A stretch of DNA of 64,000 bases from Mycetocola saprophilus. Its GTDB lineage: Bacteria > Actinomycetota > Actinomycetes > Actinomycetales > Microbacteriaceae. Of the stretch, positions 44,021 to 53,721 are shown piece after piece (within the stretch, counting starts at the first letter, position 1; each line of letters begins with the position of its first letter). Under the pieces are notes generated by a model. It ran no database searches. It saw nothing but the letters and a program-made list of their open reading frames with translations, and was not told where the DNA came from. Position numbers and translations under genes: made by a program. The stretch covers positions 558,001-622,000 of the forward strand of contig NZ_JOEC01000002.1 in assembly GCF_000718085.1 (NCBI RefSeq), read 5' to 3'.

Positions 44021-44602
44021 GTGCTCTCACTCGTTGTGCTGATTTCCGGGACCGGCTCGAACCTTCGGGCGCTGCTTGAGGCAACTCGCGAACCCGGATA
44101 TCCGGCGCGCGTGATCGCCGTGGGTGCCGACCGCGACGCCAGCGGCCTGGAGCACGCCGCAGAGTTTGGGATCCCCACCTTCACCGTGCCCTTCCGCGAG
44201 TACGCCTCGCGCGAGCAGTGGGGTACCGCGCTGCTGGCAGCGATTGGCGAATACACTCCGGACCTGGTAGTCCTGAGTGGCCTGATGCGCCTGGTCCCGG
44301 ACAACGTGGTCTCCGCGCTGTCCCCGAACCTGATCAACACCCACCCCGCCTACCTGCCCGAATTCCCCGGTGCGCACGGTGTGCGCGACGCGTTGGCCTC
44401 CGGTGCCAGCCAGACCGGTGCCTCGATCATCGTGGTGGATAACGGCGTGGACACCGGGTCGATCATCGTTCAGGAGCGCGTGCCGATCCTCGCCGATGAC
44501 ACCGAAGAAAGCCTGCACGAGCGCATTAAACCGGTGGAACGCCGGCTGCTCGTGGACACCGTTCGGCGCATCGCCGACGGTCTGGATTTATCCGCACGAT
44601 AA
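44021..44602 (+). CDS. purN: Phosphoribosylglycinamide formyltransferase
   Basis: A 193-residue enzyme of purine synthesis that transfers a formyl group from 10-formyl-THF to [16 protein letters not shown] binds substrate phosphate. The catalytic Asn and His are in [16 protein letters not shown] and the catalytic Asp in [11 protein letters not shown]. Length is normal. The GTG start sits 6 nt behind a -10 box, and purH follows after 22 bases. Confidence 0.95.
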   Translation: MLSLVVLISGTGSNLRALLEATREPGYPARVIAVGADRDASGLEHAAEFGIPTFTVPFREYASREQWGTALLAAIGEYTPDLVVLSGLMRLVPDNVVSALSPNLINTHPAYLPEFPGAHGVRDALASGASQTGASIIVVDNGVDTGSIIVQERVPILADDTEESLHERIKPVERRLLVDTVRRIADGLDLSAR

Positions 44603-44624
44603 CAACCAAACACTAGGAGCACCC

Positions 44625-46241
<1,617 letters not shown>

Positions 46242-46249
46242 CAAGAACG

Positions 46250-46290
46250 AGCGGCTGGCAATGATTGAGTATCGTTGCCAGCCGCTGTTT
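46250..46290 (+). terminator. Intrinsic terminator after purH
   Basis: A 12-bp stem, AGCGGCTGGCAA/TTGCCAGCCGCT, followed by GTTTTA, lies 8 bases after the stop codon. Confidence 0.88.
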
Positions 46291-46419
46291 TATGCGCTTT
46301 TCCGTGTTGTGAGACGTGGGGGTAATTGGTCCGTAGTTGACTATTCTGCGGACTGTGCGCGGACTGGCGCTCCCCTGCGCGCGTTTTGTGTGCCGAATGT
46401 TCGGCATCGTTATTTTCGC

Positions 46420-46935
46420 CTACGCCGGTGCGACGCAAGTGCATCGGTCTCCGCAGTTGCCATAGTGCGCGACGCTCTCAGGCCCTACCATTCCAAGTGC
46501 GAGAGCTATCGTAAGCGCGTTACGTCCAGTCGGCCCGAGACGGAACACTGAACCTTCCCACTGCGGCTGGTTCGTCCTTACTTTATTTACGATTGCTCCT
46601 TTATTGGCGAGCTCCAGGAACTGTTCACGATCGAGCTCTCTTTTGGGGTCTTCCAGAAGCAGGTCGAACAGCTCCGGTGAAACTGTCTCTATCCACTCAG
46701 GGTGCACAAAGTCCTTGGGCACTGCGATCCATCGCGCCCCATCGTAGACGGCGACGGGCTCGCCCCCAGTGAGCGCAGTTCCCCCGCCGAACCTAATCAC
46801 TATGCTGCGGACGCCACTTGTTTCAGTGAGAATTGCTCTGGCCCGATTCTGCGCTTCTTCTGCTGAAGAAAATGAACCGATGCGTGATAGCCGGCCGTTT
46901 TCCGAGTAAGTAATCGCGTATCCACTGATAATCAT
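46420..46935 (-). CDS. Hypothetical protein with Cys-rich C-terminus
   Basis: A 171-residue frame. The N-terminal half looks globular (GYAITYSENGRLSRIGSF; WIAVPKDFVHPEWIETVSPELFDLL). The end is different: a small hydrophobic stretch (NALTIALALGMVGP) and then three cysteines in ten residues, NCGDRCTCVAPA. No family is recognised. ATG 46935 follows AAGGG at short spacing. Composition is AT-richer than purH, and the gene opens a region of mobile-element scars. It could be a precursor whose C-terminus is processed, or simply an orphan ORF. Confidence 0.5.
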   Translation of the reverse strand: MIISGYAITYSENGRLSRIGSFSSAEEAQNRARAILTETSGVRSIVIRFGGGTALTGGEPVAVYDGARWIAVPKDFVHPEWIETVSPELFDLLLEDPKRELDREQFLELANKGAIVNKVRTNQPQWEGSVFRLGPTGRNALTIALALGMVGPESVAHYGNCGDRCTCVAPA

Positions 46936-47094
46936 GACCCTTGTTTAGCGGATCTGATGCAAACAATCTAGATCAGACGCCACCAATCATTTTGATTGGT
47001 ACGGCGGGTAACCAAGGTCCCAAGCCATACCGGATAAGCCGGCAACCCCGAATAGGGTCTGCCTGACATGTGAGCTTGTGACTATGGTGTCAGG

Positions 47095-47265
47095 ATGAGA
47101 ATTGAAACGAAGAGCGCGAAGTTTGACATGACCACTCGAGGTGGCCGCAAGGGGCTAGAAAAGCTCTTGGCGGATGGGTGGACAGTTGCCGAAAAGCAGG
47201 AGAAGAAACTTCTCGAGTGGGGACGGAAGACCGTTTTTGTACTCACTCGCCCAAAGCCTGAATAG
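47095..47265 (+). CDS. Small basic hypothetical protein
   Basis: A 56-residue frame, MRIETKSAKFDMTT..., with a central GLEKLLADGWTV and a Lys/Arg-rich C-terminal half ending VFVLTRPKPE. The GLE.LL..GWT pattern resembles short conserved actinobacterial and phage hypotheticals. The ribosome site is weak (CAGG abutting ATG), which would fit a leaderless or poorly expressed gene. It lies in the scar region between purH and the secreted proteins. Confidence 0.45.
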   Translation: MRIETKSAKFDMTTRGGRKGLEKLLADGWTVAEKQEKKLLEWGRKTVFVLTRPKPE

Positions 47266-47283
47266 GCGTCCTATATAGGTGCA

Positions 47284-47444
47284 GGAACTCGTTGCTGAGG
47301 TATCCGCGCGGGGTCGGGTCTACTCGAGCTATCGCCCCCATCGTCGAGGCAGGATTGGGCACCGTTCACCGTGACCTGGCAGGCGTCCCGAATGGAACAA
47401 CTACCCTGGTGCCCGAGTCGATTACCGCATCAATTACGCAGTAG
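47284..47444 (+). pseudogene. Remnant of a phage-type helix-turn-helix regulator
   Basis: Frame 47316-47444 reads GSTRAIAPIVEAGLGTVHRDLAG, followed by VPNGTTT and a stop at 47442. This is the helix-turn-helix region found in actinophage and prophage regulatory proteins (GMSTRAI..x..VG...TV..DLAG). The expected preceding residues QELVAE occur in a different frame just upstream (47282-47299), so at least one frameshift separates them, and the C-terminal part is truncated. No start codon serves the joined frame. Confidence 0.55.
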
Positions 47445-47528
47445 CAAGGCTGACCATCGAGTCTATAAACAGTCAATTGTAGGTAAAGAAATGATCGGCT
47501 AATCACCAACCACTAAAGGAGAGAAATT

Positions 47529-47615
47529 ATGGATTCCACTACAGTCATTTGGTTTGCAGTTATCGTTGTGGTTGTGCTGATTAGCGTTGGCTTTTTCAAC
47601 AAGATTAAGAAATGA
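47529..47615 (+). CDS. 28-residue single-helix membrane microprotein
   Basis: ATG 47529 starts a 28-codon frame, MDSTTVIWFAVIVVVVLISV followed by GFFNKIKK, i.e. one membrane helix with a short acidic outside end and a Lys-rich inside end. A strong AAAGGAGAGA (47515-47524) at suitable spacing argues for translation. No homologue is recognised. It could be a small membrane regulator, a toxin-like peptide or a relic of a mobile element. Confidence 0.55.
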   Translation: MDSTTVIWFAVIVVVVLISVGFFNKIKK

Positions 47616-47805
47616 GCTCGGGTTAATTCCAACTAAAGCGTACCTACCAGGCCTGATTCGCCTAGCTCGTCGTGAGGTGTCAACTCAGACCGTCTCGACA
47701 AACGCTAAGGGTCTGATGCACGTTTAGGTGACGGTTTGACCTGACCTGCGGTTTGGTCGACTCCTGATCTGTGAGGATTTCGGTTCTCATGGAAGGAGGG
47801 CCAAC

Positions 47806-47905
47806 GTGCCCAAATCGTTCCCCAAAGAGTTCCTCCACGACGTCATTCCGGTCGAGCCTCGGGGCGAAGCCCCGATCAGCCGCATCGCGGAAAACTTCGG
47901 TGTAT
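47806..47905 (+). mobile_element. 5' fragment of an IS3-family transposase orfA
   Basis: GTG 47806, with GGAAGGAGGG directly upstream, begins MPKSFPKEFLHDVIPVEPRGEAP followed by ISRIAENFGV. This is the typical start of IS3-family OrfA (MPKPxPKEFRxDVV...IAxDFGI). After about residue 33 the similarity stops abruptly, with no helix-turn-helix remainder and no orfB. The 190 bases upstream (47616-47805) probably include the left end of the element, but no terminal repeat could be confirmed. It is an inactive remnant. Confidence 0.65.
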
Positions 47906-48138
47906 GGAATGCGATAGCAGGGAAAGCCATCGAGTCGTATTTGTATGTGAGCTCGTGCCACCTCACCATACGTCGTATCGATCACGCTGAAGAACTCCTG
48001 CGCGCGTGGCTCGTCGATGGAAAATCCTTCGTTCCACCATGTGGGGTTGAAGCCAGCATCGCTGCGATAATCAGGGATTAGGCGATACCCGATCGTTCGC
48101 GACTGGATGATTCTCACGGGCTTAAGCGTTAACTCCAC
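47906..48138 (-). pseudogene. Gene truncated by the IS remnant, unknown product
   Basis: GTG 48138 opens a frame, MELTLKPVRIIQSRTIGYRL, PDYRSDAGFNPTWWNEGFSI, that looks like genuine protein for about 78 residues. The frame then continues into the antisense of the transposase fragment and stops at 47680. The junction near 47905 is therefore the insertion or deletion point. The product might be an acetyltransferase-like protein, judged only by its general look; no motif is left to confirm it. The ribosome site is weak. Confidence 0.5.
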
Positions 48139-48387
48139 CGTGCCATTATCACGTATCTAAATGTCTCCGATGATTTGTTGAAGTCACACAGTAATCGTTG
48201 ATGTGGCGTGCCTGTATCAAGCACTTGGTGAAATCGACCGAGGTGTCTTCGCGTTTGGCCTTAAGCACGAAACCCTCACCTAGGTGAGGGTCCGGCAAGG
48301 CGGGAAGTTTCCTTCCTGCCCTTCCAAGCTACGTCGTAAGTCGATGATTTCCAAGGACCAAATGAATTCGATTCGGCTGGTCCTGAG
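48139..48387. other. Intergenic scar with hairpins
   Basis: A perfect 18-base palindrome (CCCTCACCTAGGTGAGGG, 48273-48290) is followed by a second hairpin (GCGGGAAG/CTTCCTGC, about 48301-48320). They could terminate transcription arriving from the right, or mark a recombination site. No credible gene is present; a 39-codon minus frame at 48149-48268 is unsupported. Confidence 0.4.
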
Positions 48388-48864
48388 CTACTCGCGGCGG
48401 AACTCGCACAGGCGCTCGAAATCGATGCCGCAGTTGTAGGTGATGCGCACCTCGCCCCAGACCACGTGGGTTTGGAGGTTCAGGGGGCGGGTGTCCGGTC
48501 GGTCGTTGGTCAGGGTGAGGTCGCGGTTCTCACCCGGGGTGAATGTCCAACTGCCGGTGGCGGTAGCCGGGTCACCGCCCTCGGGCCCGGGCCCGGGGAG
48601 TTTGGCGACGTTCTTCGCGGTGAGGGTTCGGTCGGCGCGGAAGAGGAGGACACCGCCGCCATCGGTCGCATTCCAGGTGCCCACAACCTCCTCGGCGCGC
48701 AGCGGAATGGTGCCGGTCACCGTGCGGGCGATCAGCGGGGACAGGGCGAGGCCCAAAATGACGATGACCGCGATCCCCAGCAGAACCAGGTTACGACGGG
48801 TACTGCGCAGCCTGCCCGCGGGCGTGGGCTGGGCAGCCGGAAAGAACCAGGCGCTGAGTGACAT
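48388..48864 (-). CDS. Membrane-anchored hypothetical protein with small beta-rich outer domain
   Basis: A 158-residue protein with an N-terminal membrane helix (LVLLGIAVIVILGLALSPLIA, about residues 27-47) and an outer domain starting EEVVGTWNATDGGGVLLFRADRTL and continuing ATGSWTFTPG. That pattern resembles small lipocalin-like or META-type stress domains. Two cysteines near the end (NCGIDFERLCEF) could form a disulfide. The function is unknown. ATG 48864 is chosen as the only start before the helix. It lies downstream of the sialidase-like gene, 180 bases away, on the same strand. Confidence 0.65.
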   Translation of the reverse strand: MSLSAWFFPAAQPTPAGRLRSTRRNLVLLGIAVIVILGLALSPLIARTVTGTIPLRAEEVVGTWNATDGGGVLLFRADRTLTAKNVAKLPGPGPEGGDPATATGSWTFTPGENRDLTLTNDRPDTRPLNLQTHVVWGEVRITYNCGIDFERLCEFRRE

Positions 48865-49044
48865 CGTTCCCCCGATGAGTTGTGCGGTGCGGCGCGGACG
48901 CGCGTGGGTGTGAGCTTAGGCAGACACGGCTGGGCATGGGCTTTGAGCCCGGAGCAGCCGTGCCTTGATGCTAGCGAGCGCATCGGCGGCACTCCACCGG
49001 CCCCGTCACGGTGCGACACATGGGGAAAACGCATGAGTACCCGG

Positions 49045-51282
49045 TTAGGGCAGCGGTGTGAGGGCCAGGCGCTGTGAGGACTCGGGACGCACGTCGCCGG
49101 TCGCCCCGGGCTGCGCATTCCACTGCCGGATCGGAGCGGTGACGGCGGGAGCGTTCGCGTCTGAGCCCAGGCTCAGCGCGAGCCCGCTGTAACGGTTGAC
49201 CAGGCGATACTCATCCGTTGGTGTGCTCGCACCGCGCTCGCCGGTGACCCGGGTAACCCGCTGGAAGGACCACTGCTGGCCGATCCGGGCGTCGCCCTCC
49301 GACGCCGGGGCTGCCAGGGCCGGGACCGCGCCCCAAGCCCGCCCGGCATTACCCGAGGCATCCACCCCGAGAACCTGGTCGGAACCGTCGGCCGTGATCG
49401 TGAAGAATCCGTCCTCGGTGCTGGTGAACCGCCAGGCCGAAGCGTCGTCCACGCCGAGTTTCGCGCCACCCGTCGCCTCGATCCGATACGGTTTCCCGGT
49501 TTTCACCGGGGGCGCGGGCAGATCCCTTTTCGAGAGCGGCTCGATCGTGGTCTCCGAATACTCCGAGGTGAAGGTGGAGCACTCGAAGGAGCAGTACGAG
49601 CGGAAGGTTTTGCCGAGGATCGTGCCCGACGTGCGGCTCCCCGAGTCGAGCAGCCAGCGGTACCAGGCGGCATTCTTATTGGATTCAACCGTGCCCATAT
49701 CCGTCCATTTTTGGGTGGCCAGATCGTCGGTCGCGTAGAAGTGTAGGGGCGTCTGCGTCTCGGTGTCCTGGGCCAGCGAGTTCTGCGGGGTACCGATGTA
49801 TTTACCGAGGTAGGCGCTCCAGGCGATGTTCATCACGGTGAGCTGCGAGTCATCCGGCAGGGTGCCTGCGGCGACCTGCGCGGGCTGGGAACCGGGCCGG
49901 GTGGGATCGTAGTCGTCCTTCGGCGCGGTGTAGCCGGGGCCGTTGCCGTCGGCGGGGATGATGTTGCTCTCCTTCCCACCGGTACCCGGCTCCTGCCACG
50001 CGCCGTCGTACCATTTTTGCCAGGAGTTCGGGGCCATCTTCTGGGCGATGGGCGCGCGGGCCACGTGCTGCATCCAGGTCTGGCCCTTCTCTACCCCGGG
50101 TTTGGCGATCGTGCGGGACGCATAGAACACGTAGAAGTAGCCCGAGGCGTTGTCCACAAACAGGCGCTGATCCCCGTCCCCGTAGTAGTAGTTATCGGCG
50201 GGGAAGGTCGCCGTATCGCCGCGCTCGGTGCCAAAGGGCGAGGTGAGCACCTGATCCTTGATCGCCCAGGTTTTGCCCTGATCCGTGGAGACCGCATAGT
50301 CGATCGCGTCATAGTGCATCCGGTCGCCAAACGGTGCCGGGGTGAACTCGTTGTGGACCAGGCCGTACCAGTCGCCCGAGTCGGGATCCACCCAGACGCC
50401 CGCTAGATCGCAGTAGTTGCGCTGCGAGTAGCGTTCATGCCCCTCGGCGTATGTGCTGGTGAGCCCGGTGGGGCTGTTGTTGCAGCGCCAGGTGGTGTCG
50501 TTGTTTTTATCCAGCGGATTGGCGGGATTGACGGCCTCGTTGAGTTCGGTGGCCGGCACCGCCTGGTCCACGTTGGGGCCGGTGATGAACGACCACTCGC
50601 GCGGACCGTCACTCTCATACTGCGCATCCGCGTACTGCTGGATAAAGGTACCGTCTCGGTCGATGATCGAGGCGTTGGGGGTGTCCGCATAGAACTGGTT
50701 TTCCACGGCCGGGCCGCCGCTCAGCGCGTAGCGGGTGCCGGGGGCGGTGTCCGCTTTCCACTGCTGTGAACCCTGCGCGGGATCGCAGGAGGCGAGCCCG
50801 ATCCGCGCGCGATTACCCGGGGTTCCCTGCACCGCCAGACACTTGGCGGACTTGGCCGAGTACAGGGTGCCATCGGGCAGCGCGGCAAACCGCTGCTGCG
50901 CCGACTTCCTGGTGCAGGTCCCCAGCTGAACCAGGGCACCGGTGGCATCGGAGCCGTCGGTGACCTCGAGGCAGCGATCAAAAGCGCGCACCGTTCCATC
51001 GTCTTCCCAGGTCCATTGCTGGGCGGAGGAATCGTTGCAGCCAAACAGCTGGACCGCGGTTCCGGCTGTCGACTGGGAATCGCGGACATCGAGGCAGCGG
51101 CCATTGCCGATGATCGGGCTCGCGGCCCGGGCGGTGGAATTTGTTGATGCGGTGAGCAGCGGGATCACACACACCGCGATCAGGGCAAGCAGTACGGCCG
51201 TCAGCACAATGCCACGGACCCGGACCCTCCTCTTCGGTGGGGTTGAGGCGAGGGTGCGGCCGGATGGGTGGGTGCTGGGCAT
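49045..51282 (-). CDS. Secreted ricin-B lectin / sialidase-like protein (second copy)
   Basis: A 745-residue exported protein. A Lys/Arg-rich signal-anchor (RVRGIVLTAVLLALIAVCVIPLL) is followed by a ricin-type lectin domain (about residues 60-180) with Q-x-W repeats (AQQWTWEDDG, AQQRFAA, SQQWKA). A long beta-rich region contains the Asp-box STDQGKTW, YYYGDGDQRLFVDNASGYFYVFYASR and other aromatic motifs, suggesting a sialidase-like propeller fold. A final beta domain ends LTPLP. It is a tandem paralogue of 51385-53703, nearly collinear. The start has GGAGC. It probably acts on extracellular glycans; the catalytic residues are not identified. Confidence 0.78.
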   Translation of the reverse strand: MPSTHPSGRTLASTPPKRRVRVRGIVLTAVLLALIAVCVIPLLTASTNSTARAASPIIGNGRCLDVRDSQSTAGTAVQLFGCNDSSAQQWTWEDDGTVRAFDRCLEVTDGSDATGALVQLGTCTRKSAQQRFAALPDGTLYSAKSAKCLAVQGTPGNRARIGLASCDPAQGSQQWKADTAPGTRYALSGGPAVENQFYADTPNASIIDRDGTFIQQYADAQYESDGPREWSFITGPNVDQAVPATELNEAVNPANPLDKNNDTTWRCNNSPTGLTSTYAEGHERYSQRNYCDLAGVWVDPDSGDWYGLVHNEFTPAPFGDRMHYDAIDYAVSTDQGKTWAIKDQVLTSPFGTERGDTATFPADNYYYGDGDQRLFVDNASGYFYVFYASRTIAKPGVEKGQTWMQHVARAPIAQKMAPNSWQKWYDGAWQEPGTGGKESNIIPADGNGPGYTAPKDDYDPTRPGSQPAQVAAGTLPDDSQLTVMNIAWSAYLGKYIGTPQNSLAQDTETQTPLHFYATDDLATQKWTDMGTVESNKNAAWYRWLLDSGSRTSGTILGKTFRSYCSFECSTFTSEYSETTIEPLSKRDLPAPPVKTGKPYRIEATGGAKLGVDDASAWRFTSTEDGFFTITADGSDQVLGVDASGNAGRAWGAVPALAAPASEGDARIGQQWSFQRVTRVTGERGASTPTDEYRLVNRYSGLALSLGSDANAPAVTAPIRQWNAQPGATGDVRPESSQRLALTPLP

Positions 51283-51342
51283 GGTGGTGCTCCGTTCACG
51301 TCATTGGGAATTCATGCAGTGGGGGAGGCGGGGGAGATCGGT

Positions 51343-51378
51343 GGCGGCGTTCGGCCCGGAACCGGGCCGAACGCCGCC
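51343..51378. terminator. Long perfect hairpin between the tandem lectin genes
   Basis: A 17-bp perfect stem (GGCGGCGTTCGGCCCGG and its complement) has only a two-base centre. It lies 7 bases past the stop of the upstream paralogue. No T run follows, so it may act as an mRNA-stabilising or attenuating hairpin rather than a classical terminator. Confidence 0.6.
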
Positions 51379-51384
51379 GACCGA

Positions 51385-53703
51385 CTAGGGAAGCGGGGTG
51401 AGGGTGAGTCGCTGCGCTGCTTCGGGACGGGAATCGCCGGTGGATCCGGCGGGCGCGTTCCACTGGCGGATGGGCGAGGTGGCGGTGCGCAGGTCACCGC
51501 CGCCGGTTACGCTCAGCGCCAGTCCGCTATAGCGGTTGACCAGGCGATACTCTGCGGTGGGCACCGAGGCTCCGGCGGGCGAGGGCACCGTGGTGACCCG
51601 CTGGAAGGACCACTGCTGGCCGATCCGTGCGTCCCCGGTGGTGGCCGCCGCGGCCAGAGTGGGGACCGCGCCCCACGCCCGTCCGGCGTTGCCCGAGGCA
51701 TCCACACCCAGAACCGACCCGGTTCCGACCGCGCCCAGGGTGAAGAACCCATCGCCGGTCGCGGTGAAGGTCCACGCCGAGGTGCCGCCCACGGTGAGGT
51801 CGCCCCCGCCCGCGGCGGTCACCCGATAACGGGTGCCGGCGCTCACCGGTGCCTGCGGAAGGTCACCCGCATTTTTGGGTTCGATCGTGGTTTCCGAGTA
51901 CTCCGAGGTGAACGTGGTGCATTCAAAGGAGCAGTAGGTACGGAAGGTTTTGCCGAGGATCGTGCCCGAGGTGCGGCTGCCCGAATCGAGGAGCCAGCGG
52001 TACCAGGAGGCATTTTTGTTGGAGTCCACGGTCCCCAGATCCGTCCACTTCTGGGTGGCCAGGTCGTCGGTCGCATAGACGTGCTGTGGCGTCTTGGTCC
52101 CGGTGTCCTGGGCCAGGGAGTTCTGTGGGGTTCCGATGTACTTCCCGAGGTACGCACTCCAGGCGATGTTCATCACCGCGAGCTGCGAGTCATCCGGCAG
52201 GGTTCCCGCCGCTACCTGCGCGGGCTGGGACCCGGGCCGGGTGGGCGAATAGTCATCCGCGGGGGCGGTAAAGCCGGGACCGTTGCCATCGGCGGGGACA
52301 ATGTTGCTCTCTTTGCCGCCGATGCCCGGCTGCTGCCAGGCTCCGTTGTACCACTTCTGCCAGGAGCTCGGTGCCATCTTCTGTGAGATGGGCGCGCGGG
52401 CTACGTGCTGGAGCCAGCTCTGACCGGGGGCAACGCCGGGCTTGGCGATCGTGCGGGACGCGTAGAACACGTAGAAGTATCCCGAGGCATTGTCCACAAA
52501 CAGGCGCTGGTCTCCATCGCCGTAGTAGTAGTTGTCGCCGGGGAAGGCCGCGGTGTCGCCGCGCTGGGTGCTGTAGGGGGAGGTGAGCACCTGATCCTTG
52601 ATGGTCCAGGTCTTGCCCTGGTCCCGGGAGACCGCATAGTCCACCGAGTCATAGTGCATGCCGTCGCCGAAGGGCGCCGGGGTGAACTCGTTGTGGACCA
52701 GGCCGTACCAGTCACCCGAGTCCGGATCGACCCAGACCCCGGCAAGGTCGCAGTAGTTCCGCTGCGAATACGTGGCACTACCGGCGGCTACCGTGCTCTT
52801 TTTCCCGGTGGGACTGTTATCGCAGCGCCAGGCGGTGTCGTTGTTTTTATCCAGCGGATTGGCCGGGTTGACCGCATCGTTCAGCGGAGACGGCGTCACG
52901 GTATCCACGTTGGAGCCGCTGAGGAACTTCCACTCACGCGGATCGTTTTTCCCATAGAGGGCGTGGGCGTACTGCTGATAGAACGTGCCATCCCGATCGA
53001 TATAGGGACTGTTCGGGGTATCGCTGGCATAGGTGTTCTTCTGGGCCGGGGCACCGGTAAGTGTATAGCGCGGGGCCGGGGCCGTCTGCGCCTTCCACTG
53101 CTGGGCGGGCTTACTCGGATCGCAGGAGGCGAGCCCCACCCGGGCCAGATTTGCCGGGGTACCCTGCACCGCGAGGCACTTGGCGGATTTGGGCGAATAG
53201 ATGGTGCCGTCGTGCAGTGTCGCGAAGCGCTGCTGCACGGCACCGGCCGTGCAGGTGTAGAGCTGGAGGAGCGCACCGGTGGCGTTGGATCCGCCGGTCA
53301 CATCCAGGCACTTACCGAAGATGCGCACGGTTCCGTCGTCTTCCCAGGTCCACTTCTGAGCGGTGGATCCGTTGCAGTCGAAGAGCTGGATCACCGTGCC
53401 GTTGGCGGTGCCGAAGTCGGCATCGTCCAGGCATCGGGTCCCCGAGGTGATGGTCCCGGCCGCGGCTAGCCCCGCGGTCGGGGTGGCGGTATTCACCGAG
53501 GCGGTGGCGCTCGCCGGGACGATGGTACTCACCGAGGTGACGGTCTCGGTCGGAATGGTGGCGTTCGCCGGATCGGCCGCCAACGGCACCACGGCCGCGG
53601 CAACCAGGGCGAACAGGGCACCGGTCAGCGCGAGGCGCCGGACCGGGGTGGCCGGGTGGGACCGAGAGGTTCGGTCCCACCCGTGTGAGAGACGGTTGTG
53701 CAT
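51385..53703 (-). CDS. Secreted ricin-B lectin / sialidase-like protein (first copy)
   Basis: A 772-residue exported protein with signal peptide (RRLALTGALFALVAAAVVPLAA), an N-terminal ricin-B lectin domain (CLDDADFGTANGTVIQLFDC; AQKWTWEDDG; QQWKAQT) and a large beta region with Asp-box SRDQGKTW and DNYYYGDGDQRLFVDNASG. The carboxyl part keeps CSFECTTFTSEYSETTIEP and ends LTPLP. It is closely similar along its full length to the protein at 49045-51282; even the leader around the ribosome site (TGACGTGAACGGAGCA) is shared. It starts 18 bases after the GH20 gene stop, so it belongs to the sugar operon. Confidence 0.8.
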   Translation of the reverse strand: MHNRLSHGWDRTSRSHPATPVRRLALTGALFALVAAAVVPLAADPANATIPTETVTSVSTIVPASATASVNTATPTAGLAAAGTITSGTRCLDDADFGTANGTVIQLFDCNGSTAQKWTWEDDGTVRIFGKCLDVTGGSNATGALLQLYTCTAGAVQQRFATLHDGTIYSPKSAKCLAVQGTPANLARVGLASCDPSKPAQQWKAQTAPAPRYTLTGAPAQKNTYASDTPNSPYIDRDGTFYQQYAHALYGKNDPREWKFLSGSNVDTVTPSPLNDAVNPANPLDKNNDTAWRCDNSPTGKKSTVAAGSATYSQRNYCDLAGVWVDPDSGDWYGLVHNEFTPAPFGDGMHYDSVDYAVSRDQGKTWTIKDQVLTSPYSTQRGDTAAFPGDNYYYGDGDQRLFVDNASGYFYVFYASRTIAKPGVAPGQSWLQHVARAPISQKMAPSSWQKWYNGAWQQPGIGGKESNIVPADGNGPGFTAPADDYSPTRPGSQPAQVAAGTLPDDSQLAVMNIAWSAYLGKYIGTPQNSLAQDTGTKTPQHVYATDDLATQKWTDLGTVDSNKNASWYRWLLDSGSRTSGTILGKTFRTYCSFECTTFTSEYSETTIEPKNAGDLPQAPVSAGTRYRVTAAGGGDLTVGGTSAWTFTATGDGFFTLGAVGTGSVLGVDASGNAGRAWGAVPTLAAAATTGDARIGQQWSFQRVTTVPSPAGASVPTAEYRLVNRYSGLALSVTGGGDLRTATSPIRQWNAPAGSTGDSRPEAAQRLTLTPLP

Positions 53704-53721
53704 AATGTTGCTCCGTTCACG

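Noticed and set aside
44370..44624. An 85-codon N-terminal extension of PurH
   Set aside because: It lies inside purN in another frame. The canonical PurH start with AGGAGC is at 44625.
46982..47000. Inverted repeat ACCAATCA-TTT-TGATTGGT
   Set aside because: It is a neat 8-bp inverted repeat but isolated, with no adjacent regulated gene or T run that would let me assign it a role.
47806..48081. A full 91-residue plus-strand protein
   Set aside because: Only the first 33 residues or so resemble transposase OrfA; the rest is antisense to the truncated gene, so the frame as a whole is a chance fusion at a junction.
47680..48138. A full 152-residue minus-strand protein
   Set aside because: The C-terminal half is antisense to the transposase fragment. 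Only the N-terminal part is kept, as a truncated gene.
48149..48268. A 39-codon minus-strand frame (MLKAKREDTSVDF...)
   Set aside because: It looks somewhat protein-like but has no ribosome site, no recognised family and sits in scar DNA.
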